A stretch of 64,000 nucleotides of DNA, taken from assembly GCF_000344685.1 (NCBI RefSeq), contig NW_006920410.1:1202414-1266413 (forward strand), written 5' to 3'. The notes under the pieces are model-generated. The model searched no databases. It was not told the origin of the DNA and was given only the letters and a program-made list of their open reading frames with translations. Origin of the DNA: Gloeophyllum trabeum ATCC 11539 (lineage: Eukaryota > Basidiomycota > Agaricomycetes > Gloeophyllales > Gloeophyllaceae). The translations under genes and the position numbers were made by a program. This document shows, in pieces, positions 10,864 to 20,471 of this stretch (position 1 is the stretch's first letter; each line of letters begins with the position of its first letter).

Positions 10864-13800
10864 ATGGCTGCTGAGGGGCCACTCTTTTTTGCAGTATCTG
10901 ACGACGAAGATGAGGCTATGAACATCCACGAGAATCAGGCAGAGGCAGAAGCGCGCCCCCTATCTCCTGCCGGCTTGTTCCTCGAGCTCAGCGACGAGGA
11001 CGAGACTCCCTCCGAGGCTGCGCTTGCCCACGATGATTCGAACCTTATCCATGATCAGGCGGAAGATATGGACGCTTCTGGGGATGTTGATATCCCACCA
11101 GTCACTTCTGACCAACCAAGATCCTCGAGCGTGACTAGCATATCCTCTTCGTCGAGTCCAGCCACTTCTCCTCCTTCTGTCACTAACATCGACAAGCCGA
11201 GCCCAAGTAAAAAGCGAAGGTTATCAACGGCCGCCCCCGCGGCAGCTAATGCTGTCTTTGAGTCCGCTTATTTGGGCTCATTCTTGGTTGGCAATGCTTG
11301 GAGCACTGCGAGAGGGAAGGGATATGTGAAGCCTGGAGATGAGATTTGCGTCGAAAGAGACGTGCCCAATGAGACGGACAGAAAGCTAACCAAACTTGCA
11401 GCGGTAAAGCCCGGCGCCAAGGCAAAAGCTATGGGTGCGAAAGGCAAGCAGAAACAGCTGTCCATTGCGACGCTAGTCAAGACCCAGCCGCCTAAAGCGA
11501 AAAAGAAAGACAATGGATCAGTTGTACGACTGACCAACAAGCGTGGCTTTGGTTGGGTGGCCAAATTCGTCTCGTATGTTGCCCATTAACCATGTGTATG
11601 CGCAGAGTTTGGCCGTCTTCCCCAAGATGTCGCATCTTGGGTCTCTACACTTCTGGACATGAGTATGTTTTGCTGCATTTCCTCCGAGTCTTACTAATCC
11701 GCAGAGCAGGCATCGTGGACTTCCGCGGTAGCACCATGATAGACTGTCCAACCAGTCTTCATTCCGGCGCAGATCTTATTGTGTCATTATCTGTCTACCT
11801 TCGTGCTTCAGCTTTCCGAAAAGCATCTGCGTCCTCGGAGGAAAGTCTCAAGGTCATGTTTAATGAAGGACAAGAGTCACAGGACGAACAGGCATTACGA
11901 CAGCGCAAGACTGCAATACTACGTCTTTTTGATGCTGTAGGGCTGAGGCCCAGGAGAGGCAACCCTCTGCGCCGGAACGGCAAGACTGCCGAAACCAGTT
12001 TAAGCGACTCGGAGTTGAAGCAGATGTCCCAACACCCCAAGGGATCCAAGCCCGAGAAACTAGCAAAGCCAGAAATAGTCGGCGATGGCGAGGAAGTAGA
12101 AGTAGAGGGCGAAGGTGAAGACTTGTCGGAAGACCAGCTAACCATGATATACAATAGGTCATGCTTGTCTTGCCTGCACGCATCGGAATCGGTCTAACTT
12201 GATCCACTACAGGGCACAAAAGAATGACCAGACGATGCAGCGGATGGATCCCGTGGACACATTCACTCTGAGCCTCAGAGGGTACCAAAAGCAGGCTCTC
12301 AAGTATGTTGTATCTCCTTGTCACTATTCCCTCCACTGACGGAGACAGGTGGATGCATTCTTTGGAGACGGGTTCGAGCGATGCACGAGAGCTAACTTCA
12401 CTTCATCCGCTGTGGAACGAGTACGTAGACTGACCCATACTGAGTTGATTGGACTCATGATCATTGTCGCTGATCATCTCTGTCTGTAGATACATATTCC
12501 CGGATACGCCGGAGGAAGGGGGCATAATCGATTTGACCGCAGACGACCAACCCTTCTATTTCAACCCATATTCGGGTGAGCTCAGCCTGCAATTCCCTAC
12601 TGCAGTTAGGAAATGTAGGGGTGGCATTCTTGCGTAAGGCCATTCGCTGCCGGATATTATATGACGCTGACATATTGCCATTCCAGTGACGGTAAGGGTC
12701 CTATCCTCGAAAGTGCATATATGCTGACTTCTTGTCCCGTATCCTGTAACCGCCATCAGAGAGTAAGTTTGTGTCATGTCTGCTTGGAACATGGTAATAA
12801 CCCTCGTTCCTTCCAGTGGGGATGGGCAAGACAATCATGCTTTCGGCGTTGATTCATACGAATCGTGAGCCAGAGGAATCAAACGAGAACCAAGATCATC
12901 CAGCAAAGAGGCGACAACTGAAGCTCAACAGTGCTTTCCGACCCGCAGAGAAAGATCGACCTATGAAGACTACTGTTAAGAGCACATTGATCGTGGCACC
13001 TACGTCTTTGTTGACCCAGTGGTCTGATGAGCTCATGCGATCGAGCAAGCCTGGGACTCTGAAGGTTATCGTCTGGCACGGCTCCAACCGGTCGGATCTC
13101 GAAGCTGCCTTAGACAGCGAAGACAACGCCGACGTTGTTATCACTTCGTACGGAGTGCTCACGTCGGAGCATGCGAAGTCTGATAAATCTTCGAAGCAGT
13201 CTCCAGTATTTCAAAGTGAGCTACGAAACTCCTGTAATACTGAGTGAGCTCATGATCACCTTCAGCTGAGTGGTTGCGAGTAATCCTGGATGAAGCCCAT
13301 CACTGCAAGTCGCGTCTAAGTAAAACAGCGCGTGCCGTCTATGCTCTCAAGGCCCGCCGCCGTTGGGCGGTTACGGGTAGGCTATCCTGCCGTGCAATTG
13401 GGCATGTACTTACTGTTCGACTTAGGCACACCCATAGTAAACCGGCTTGAAGACCTATTTTCTCTTTTGTCGGTGTATTCTCCATACTCGACTCCGGTTT
13501 GCTACTGACATGGTCATTCCCAGGAAATTTCTTGATTTCACACCATGGTCCGACTATTCATTCTTCCGCTCGTGAGTAACCCTTCGTACCTACCTGACTT
13601 GTACTAATCGCCCAGGCCAGGTTCATTACACTCCCATTCCTTGCACGGGATCCCAAGGCAATCGAAATTGTGCAAGTAATTATGGAAAGCATACTGTTGC
13701 GCAGGGAAAAGACCATGGTAGATACGGATGGCAAACGTATCGTAGATCTTCCTCCAAAAGAGGTGAGTTTTGCCAGACCAAGTTGGCGAGAAACCCCAAT

Positions 13801-15352
13801 CTTACATGTATGACAAGGTAACCGTAGACAAATTGGTATTCACAACCGCCGAGAGGAAAATCTACGACTCAATCTACAGCTCGGCGAAAAGAAATTTCGA
13901 AGACTTGAATGCTCGAGGTTTGTTGAGCAAGAACTACACGCACATCCTTGCGATGCTTATGAGGTCAGCCTGTTGAGACCTGGCGATAGTTTAATACAAC
14001 TGACGGGCTCTAATTAGACTACGTCGTGCAGTCCTACATCCGAGTCTTGTACATTCCACTGAAAACGACAATCCAGTAGGAGATGAAGAAGTAGACATCA
14101 ATGCCATGATCAAGGAATTTTCGGAGGGTGTCGAAAATGGCAATGACACATTCGCTGAGACAGTTCTCAATAATCTAGAACAGGATGATCAGGTGGAATG
14201 TCCGCTCTGCTTAGATGTCATGGACACCCCCGTGATACTCCCGGGATGTTTACACCAATGGTCTGTGTCCATACTCTGATCTATAAACCACTCCTGCTGA
14301 CGTCCTGCAGCTGTAAGGACTGCATCGTGGCTTACATTGCGGCTTGCGAGGAGAAGAGTAAGGAAGTAGTGTGTCCGACCTGCTCGCAAGGTCCAATCAA
14401 GGTGGGCGCTCTGACTCTTAATAATCCGCGACGTCTCCCCTTACTCTCGTAAGGCTTCTGACCTCTTAGAAGTCGTGCGTAGGAAGAAGGAAGATGGAGG
14501 CACAGACGGTGGAGATGGATCCACGCCCAATGCGGTGACGCTAAGGAAGAACAGCTTCCGTTCCTCTACGAAACTGGAAGCTCTGCTGCGAAACCTGAGT
14601 AAGTGAGGAAATACGCGCGGCGCTCGGGCTTAAGATTGTCCATCTAGAACGATTGCGAGATCAGGACCCCTGCTTCCGAGCTGTCGTGTTTTCGCAGTTC
14701 ACGAGTTTCCTCGATCTCATTGGCAAGGCATTGCAGAGAGAAAAATTCACCTGGTACAGATTCGACGGCTCTATGAACGTCAAAAAGAGGAACGAAGCTG
14801 TTGCAGAATTCAAGGCTGCTTCGAGGAGTCCCAAGGTTCTGATAGTGTCTTTGAAGGCTGGTGGAGTGGGCTTGAACGTAAGCTATAACGTGTAGATCAA
14901 GCTTTGTGGGCGACGCTGATTGATTGCAGCTGACAAACGCCAACCACGTCTTTATGGTAAGCCGCCGGTATAACGGGCGAGTGATCGTGCTAATTCACGT
15001 CCTGCAAAGATGGACTGTTGGTGGAACGCCGCCACGGAAAGTCAAGGTAATGCCCCAACTTTGTGCTTCCTACAGTATGCTTACGACGTGTTCATCCAGC
15101 CGTGGATCGAGTGCACAGAATAGGGCAAGACAAGACAGTTTATGTGACCCATTTCATCGTGCGCTCGGCAGTCCCCTTACAATCTTGCTAACCCTTCTGA
15201 CGCTTTGTCAATAGGTCGATAACACCATTGAGGGTCGTATCTTGCAAATACAGAAACGGAAAACGGCGCTCGTCAAAGAGGCCTTTCGTGGTACGGGGGA
15301 CAAGGATCCTGACAGTTTAGAAAACCTCAAGATCATGTTCGCCGACGAGTAA
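10864..15352 (+). CDS. RAD5: RAD5 DNA helicase / ubiquitin ligase (HIRAN-SNF2-RING)
   Basis: Twenty-two exons sum to 1123 codons in perfect phase. An acidic, Ser-rich N terminus starts [18 protein letters not shown]. The HIRAN domain starts about residue 135 ([11 protein letters not shown]) and runs through [19 protein letters not shown]2 motif I ADEMGMGKT (about 500) is followed by motif [11 protein letters not shown] (about 645) and [10 protein letters not shown]. An embedded C3HC4 RING sits at about 860-905 (CPLC, GCLHQWCCKDC, CPTC). The helicase C lobe includes [18 protein letters not shown] and [11 protein letters not shown], ending NLKIMFADE. Rad5 polyubiquitinates PCNA and remodels stalled forks. 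Exons 7 and 8 are 5 nt (12687-12691) and 3 nt (12760-12762). An upstream in-frame ATG (10750) is possible but less typical. Confidence 0.93.
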
Positions 15353-15534
15353 ATGTGCTAATACTGATTGTTCACTATCATTACTTTTAATACATAGTAC
15401 AGTGATTCACCATTACTTGGGACACCACTTGGGACACTCCCACGCTTAGTGCTAACAAATCTATAGTCTCGGGGAATTCGGACGGGTCAGTCTGCTGCTT
15501 GCTCGACAGCTGCGACGGTCAGCCCTCGGGGACA
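15353..15534. other. spacer left of the DUF3435 gene, with short direct repeats
   Basis: The 3' flank of RAD5. It contains ACTTGGGACAC twice in close tandem near 15415-15440, and within it TTACTTGGG (15413-15421). That 9-mer recurs in the tandem array on the far side of the DUF3435 gene. It could be a recombination-site remnant; this is inference. Confidence 0.35.
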
Positions 15535-18467
15535 ATGCAAAAGTCCTCCCCTTTTCGCGGCGTACTCAGCAGCATCGCAAGGAGGTCCCGGAGTCGTACG
15601 CCGAGTTCATCGAGGGTGCTTATCCCGCCTTCCAAGGTCGAGAATGGACAGTCGAAGGCCTGGAAGGTGCGTATCGCCTCCGCTTTAACGTCTTTGGGCT
15701 TAATGTGTTTGGTGCCTGCCGGTGTATCTTCAGATCGTCTTTACTTCTTCTTCTGTCGTCGAGTGGAAAATTCCAGGTCCACCAAGCACGAAGGGGAACG
15801 GATGTCCTATCAGACCATGGTGAAGCTGCGATGGGATAATATCCTCCTGTACTTGGTGTGTTTGAGCCTGCACAATGTCATTGCGCCACTCATTCTAGCC
15901 GTCGTCTACTACAGATGGTAGAATTCACCGGCGCCACCGGTACGCCACGCGCCGCCCACTATCGCGACGTGACATGGACCGTAAGTTGCCACTCCAGACT
16001 GCATATCAGTTCAGTTGTCTAATGGCAGCGTGCAGTGGGTCTTGCAACTCTATAAACGCTTCCAGTTGCGCACAGAGGTCAATGAGCAACAGTACTTGGG
16101 CCCGTCGGAGGCACGCATTCTGATAGCGAGAACACTTGACAATCCCCCTTGTTTCACAAATGTACGTGCGCAATACTACACAGTCGAAGTATTGGGTTAT
16201 TGATTCTCCGTGGGACAGGCAATTCAACAGTGCATCTCTGTGGTGCTTGGTCTATATGTGGGCGCGCGCGGCTCTTCGATTCCGTCAGAGGGTATCGCGA
16301 TGTTTTCCTTCAAGTCCAGGTGCGAGTTACTCTGATGCCTGGTCTCGCCTTTATAATCATTAATGTCCAATGCTAACCCAGCATGTGAGACTGAAACGAG
16401 AAGCTGGCCGGGGCAGATTTACAGTCGAGTTGATAATGCTCGTTTTCAAGGGCCGTCGCACCGATCGTGCCGTACGGATCCGCTATACGCTGCGTTCTGT
16501 TGAGGCCATTGAATATCTCGAATTGGATATAGGCGGCCTTGTCGCGGTATACGGAATTCGTCGTGGTGTATTCGATGAACATGAGACTATCGAGAGCCTT
16601 GTGAATGGCGACGAAATCAATATCCGGTGGAAAGATGAAGCATTACAATGGCCTTTCTTTGTTCAGGCCAAGCCTAGGGGTCTCGGCATTACGAAGGAGC
16701 CTATGAGGGACGAAAATCAGCGCGAATATCTTCAGCGCATTGCCGATCAAGTAGGCCTTCGAGGTATGTACAACTCATTGAAGTATACGGGCTATTCTTT
16801 GTTCCTGACAGGCTCTGCCAGCGACGGACGGCCGAAAGGTCACGATGTACGGGTTTCGCAGAAACCTGGGTACTGCAATCACTCGAGTGTACGGGGCTGA
16901 CAGTGCACGCAAAGCCCTGGGCCATGAGCCGAGCTCGACAGCCTTGGAGCGCTCCTACGATGATGGGCTCTCGTACCTTGACTTCGTCGGTGGCCTCCTT
17001 GGGGAGGAACAGGTCGGTCCTCTTGAACTGCGAGCTGGCATGGATTTGGCAGTTACAGGCGAGCTATTTGACTCACCCAAAGGTATTTTATAACCTCTGC
17101 TGCAGACTTTCAGCAGCGCAAAAGCCTCCGATCCTCTCATCAAAGGAATCAAGTTTGCGAGTTCCCGTGCTCCCCTTGTTAGCGCGGCAAGCGCATGATC
17201 TTTGGTGTTGCGAAAGGGAAGAACACGATAACTGGAGGGATTGTGTGGTACGTGAGTCTAATACCGTATCCAACGACTCTGACGTTTGTCTTCCCCTTCA
17301 CTCGAATAGTACGATCCCCTCGCCATGCTAAAGGACGATGACGATGCTCTGTCGACTCTTGCCTGGACACAGCGACGACTCTTGAGTCGTGACCGCGCCA
17401 AGTTTGATTCGAGTGGCGGAGTGCGGCGTCGAAGGAAGTCTACGTTACAATGACCAGGACCGAACTGCAACGGCGGCAGGCAGAATTAAAAAAAGATGTC
17501 GGTACCCGAGATTCTTGAGCGAGCCCGCGCGAGCACAGACAACAACCAGCACATAGACGACGACGACGACGACGACGAACAAGATGGAACTTCAATCACA
17601 GACATCCACATGCCTGTCGTACCTCTAGATCCTGCCGAATTGTCCGGCGTTGACGCATCCTTCAATGGTAGCGAAGGAGGCGATCCTGACGAGAAAAGGG
17701 TGCAGTAGCTTATGTGAGCATTCACTCCTTTCGCATATCGCCTCGTCTTGATCTTTGTCATAGCACTCTTGCGAAGGCCGGGAGCGGTCCACGACAGGGG
17801 TACTACTGCGATCTTTGCGAGGATGACTTCACGACCCAGGAAGATTGGATAGGTCGGGATTGGGATTCTCCAGCCAGACTGAAGCGCCATCGCGAGGGCG
17901 CTTACCACAAGCCTGCGAAGCGAATGGAACGTTTGGCGGCAAGGTGGGGGTCTCGTCGATCGTCGGAGACGAGCAATTGTGAGTTGGATGGTCGTCAACC
18001 TACTCAGCCTTACCGATATCCTTCTGCCCAGCCACAATATGCTGTCATCTTTGCGGTGACCTTGAGGCGGTGAATGAAGAGGAAAGGTTCGGTGTCCATG
18101 ATTGGCGCACGATTCAGAAGCTCGTGCAGCACATCCTAGTGATGCACGAAGCTTCGCTCTCGTTTGAGGAACGCGACACGCTCACTATGCAGATTGTTCC
18201 TCGGAACCAGTCTCAAAAAAAGGTGCTCTAGCTCATCCCGAAGCCCATGCCTCTGAAGACTCTGATGAGGCAGAAAGCAGCTGCGCTGAAGATCTTGGCT
18301 CGGACCCGGAGGTCACCTGCGACGAGGACATGGATGAGGATACTTCGACTGCGGTGGATGACGAAGATGTGGTTATGATCGCTTCCGGTCTCCGGGCATG
18401 TGTTGATGATCTCATGAAGGCGACAGAGGATCCGACTGCATTCAATGGTATGGAGGTCATGATGTAG
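15535..18467 (+). CDS. DUF3435 tyrosine-recombinase-like protein with C-terminal zinc fingers
   Basis: A multi-exon gene of the DUF3435 family (Starship captain and Crypton-like relatives). The integrase-like core shows the catalytic set: box I Arg in YVGARGSS (about 16260), a YxxR box II in MYGFRRNLGTA (about 16845), then GHEPSSTALERSYDD (about 16920-16970), with the GH histidine and a candidate nucleophile Tyr. Downstream lie a poly-Asp stretch (17560), a zinc-finger-like CDLC...HREGAYH (17810-17910), a second CHLC...HILVMH (18040-18150), and an acidic C terminus ending at TAG 18465-18467. Core introns splice in frame, so it is not an obvious wreck; joins between 17060 and 17720 are uncertain and could separate two genes. 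It probably encodes or descends from a mobile-element recombinase. Confidence 0.62.
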
Positions 18468-18503
18468 CAACATCATGTGCTGTGTAATATACTCGATGAG
18501 TAT

Positions 18504-18572
18504 GATGTGTTTACTTGGGTGTCTAAGATGTGTTTACTTGGGTGTCTAAGATGTGTTTACTTGGGTGTCTAA
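18504..18572 (+). repeat. 3 x 23-bp perfect tandem repeat
   Basis: Three identical head-to-tail copies of a 23-bp unit occupy 18504-18526, 18527-18549 and 18550-18572. Each contains GTTTACTTGGGTGTC. The array ends 11 bp before the tRNA-Leu gene and starts 36 bp after the DUF3435 stop codon. Confidence 0.95.
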
Positions 18573-18583
18573 TTCGCGCATGA

Positions 18584-18665
18584 GGAGAGGTGGCCGAGCG
18601 GTCCAAGGCGCTAGACTAAGGATCTAGTCCATTCGTGGGCGCGAGTTCGAATCTCGCCCTCTTCA
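18584..18665 (+). tRNA. tRNA-Leu (anticodon AAG)
   Basis: An 82-nt class II tRNA. The acceptor stem GGAGAGG pairs with CCTCTTC (one G-U), with discriminator A at 18665. The A box is TGGCCGAGCGG. The anticodon stem CTAGA/TCTAG holds loop CTAAGGA, giving anticodon AAG at 18618-18620. There is a long variable arm, and the T arm is GCGAG-TTCGAAT-CTCGC. There is no intron. It is followed by an AT-rich stretch with T runs suitable for Pol III termination. Confidence 0.95.
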
Positions 18666-18741
18666 TTTATTTATTATTTATTTTCCTCCTTTTCGACTAC
18701 TGTTGTCTAATTAGATAAGCCGGTATGCTCCGAAGAAGCAC

Positions 18742-18773
18742 CCTAGTCTAACGCCTTGGACCGCTCGGCCATC
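18742..18773 (-). pseudogene. inverted 5'-half fragment of a tRNA-Leu
   Basis: Read on the minus strand, this copies the D arm and 5' anticodon stem of tRNA-Leu (TGGCCGAGCGGTCCAAGGCG, then TTAGACTA). It matches the neighbouring tRNA-Leu(AAG) almost base for base but points the opposite way, about 75 bp away. A TCTAA that could close an anticodon stem follows after about 25 nt, but there is no variable arm, T arm or B box, so it cannot be a functional tRNA. The bases at the anticodon position would read AGG. Confidence 0.75.
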
Positions 18774-18820
18774 TTTGGCAATGTCTATGTCATATATTAA
18801 ATTAGATACGCTCCAACTCA

Positions 18821-19129
18821 CAGCGGGCAAGGACCGGTGTCCCGCCACTGGTCATTCATCTTTCATGGCAAGGGTGGGAGAACACTTTCCTAGGATGCTC
18901 CTAGCGGGACATGATACAGACATAAAGAATGGAAGGACAATGTTAATTAAATGTCCCCTGACTTTTGGGGACCATAGTAAATGTCCCGCAGACCTTTCTT
19001 TGTTCACTCAAAGGACATTCTTCATGTCCAGGTTAAGGTCCAGCAAGGACCATTCTAGGAAAGTGTTCGCCCATCAGGGAAATGTTCCTGGCATGACCGC
19101 CGGCGGGACATCGGTCTCTGCCCGCAGTG
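18821..19129. mobile_element. 309-bp non-autonomous inverted-repeat element (MITE-like)
   Basis: The two ends are long imperfect inverted repeats. The left begins CAGCGGGCAAGGACCGGTGT; the complement of the right begins CACTGCGGGCAGAGACCGAT. Both continue into a GTCCCGCC block and a GGTCAT block. Further inside, GAACACTTTCCTAG (left) matches the complement of CTAGGAAAGTGTTC (right). ACTCA occurs directly outside both ends (18816-18820 and 19130-19134), as expected of a 5-bp target-site duplication. The interior is rich in GGACATT/GTCCC motifs. It encodes nothing recognisable; an open frame crossing it has no homology. Confidence 0.7.
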
Positions 19130-19134
19130 ACTCA

Positions 19135-19425
19135 TTCTGCCCTCCCGCCCGAGGCTCCATCCGATGCCCGCTCTGCTCCGGCGCCCTGGATTTTACACCG
19201 ATCTCCGGGCAAGCGAGCGCGTGTACAGTATTTCTTTCCAAGAGATCAATGAATTGTATTTTTGGTCTTGATTGCTCGGGCGGTCCGGCGCACTTGGTCT
19301 ACATCATATAATTGGGGAGACAGGATACATTGACGTATATGCAGAACATCGATATCGTACAAGCTACTCGCAGCCGAGAAGAGCGAAACGACAAACAAAG
19401 AATACAGCGAACTCAGCAAGTCCAG
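19135..19425. other. spacer, nothing recognised
   Basis: About 290 bp between the inverted-repeat element and the stop codon of the Zn2Cys6 gene. It probably includes that gene's 3' UTR. No RNA gene or coding signal was seen. Confidence 0.4.
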
Positions 19426-20217
19426 TCACACACTCGTAGTGTTATAGATCATCGACTCCCCGACTGTGAAATGTACATGGTCTCCCTCGCCCAGCGTCAG
19501 TCTCACTGGCAGGCGGGGATCAATGCGTACCGGAGCACTGTTGCCAACGTAGAAATCCCCCCTACTGAAGTTTCTTGTGATAGCCGCAGCCTCCTCTTCT
19601 GTCAACGGGCGAGGACGTTTATTGGGCCGGAAGGTGGAAGTCGAGGCACCTGTGAGTGCGCCATTATAGTCATAGTATTGTTGCTGGGCGAAATTAGGTG
19701 GCTGCATAGGATAGCCCATGGGGGCGAATGGAGCGGGTACGGGAGGCGCTACATATTTGCGATCCATATATACTGTAAGCACAAACGCAGACGTACATGT
19801 AAGGGTATGGATACCAACCTTGGTGCTGATCCTGATGATCGGGGTCGGGGTAAGCGCAGGTGGCACCTAGCCCACGCTTTAAACAGCTCTATGTGCCATA
19901 CAGTGAGCAAAAGACGTTGAAATAGATACTACAGCCCGAATTACCTGACAGGGTAGCACCTCGCTACATCTTGTCTTGCCTTGATGGCATGCAAGGCAGG
20001 CCCGCCTTACGGACGGCGCTTTAGCTGCGCATCGGCAACAACGGTGAGGACAGACGAGTTATTAGGCAGACGAGGACTACACACGTTTTCGGCCAGACTC
20101 ATTTGAGGGAGTTGTAGCGAGATTTTGTTGAGAGTCACCATTTTGTTGCTGAAGTTGATGAGTGTCGATCGACGGAGGAGCCCCGTCTTGGGCCGGGGAT
20201 TCGCTGAGGGCCGACAT
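19426..20217 (-). CDS. compact Zn(2)Cys(6) transcription factor
   Basis: Four exons (20217-20085, 20024-19945, 19888-19819, 19772-19426) make 209 aa with closed phases. The binuclear cluster is rebuilt across introns 1 and 2: ACLACHQGKTRC SEVLPCQSC LKRGLGATCAYPD, giving CX2CX6CX6CX2CX6C in the fungal Gal4 pattern (about residues 50-85). It is very short for the family: there is no fungal-specific middle-homology region. A Pro/Gln/Tyr-rich stretch (PPVPAPFAPMGYPMQPPN) follows, then a C-terminal segment (EEEAAAITRNFSRGDFYVGN) that I do not recognise. The first exon stays open upstream without an ATG, so the ATG giving MSALSESPAQDG is chosen. It is divergent from a bHLH gene. Confidence 0.78.
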
Positions 20218-20471
20218 GGGTCGTGGCGGAGGACGGTCAAGGGCCGGAGGAAAAGACGAAAGCGCGGGTTTCTTCGGAGGTCTTCCTTCTCTGCGGGTCC
20301 GGAGCTCAGCCGAGACCGTCGTCGGCAATCTCCGGCTTCCGGCCCTCCCCACCGACACGGAATCACCGGCTTATCCGGCACACAAGTCGCCGGCCCCTAT
20401 ACTTTCTGTCCCTGCATGCGCACACTCGTACTCGACGCCCGGGCTGGTCTGCGTCCACAACAGATAATAAC
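20218..20471. promoter_or_regulatory. bidirectional promoter between two transcription-factor genes
   Basis: A 254-bp spacer separates the divergent ATGs of the Zn2Cys6 and bHLH genes. It is GC-rich with several CGG and CCG trinucleotides, the half-site type bound by Zn2Cys6 proteins; in such GC-rich DNA that is only suggestive. Both frames stay open into it. Confidence 0.35.

Noticed and set aside
18720..18779. An intron-containing functional tRNA-Leu on the minus strand
   Set aside because: An anticodon stem could close with TCTAA, but the variable arm, T arm and B box are missing and the anticodon position would not read Leu.
18775..19311. A 178-codon plus-strand frame
   Set aside because: It runs through the inverted-repeat element and flanking spacer; the amino-acid sequence reflects the repeats and matches no family.
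20218..20358. N-terminal extension of the Zn2Cys6 protein
   Set aside because: The frame stays open upstream but has no ATG; the first Met is at 20217.
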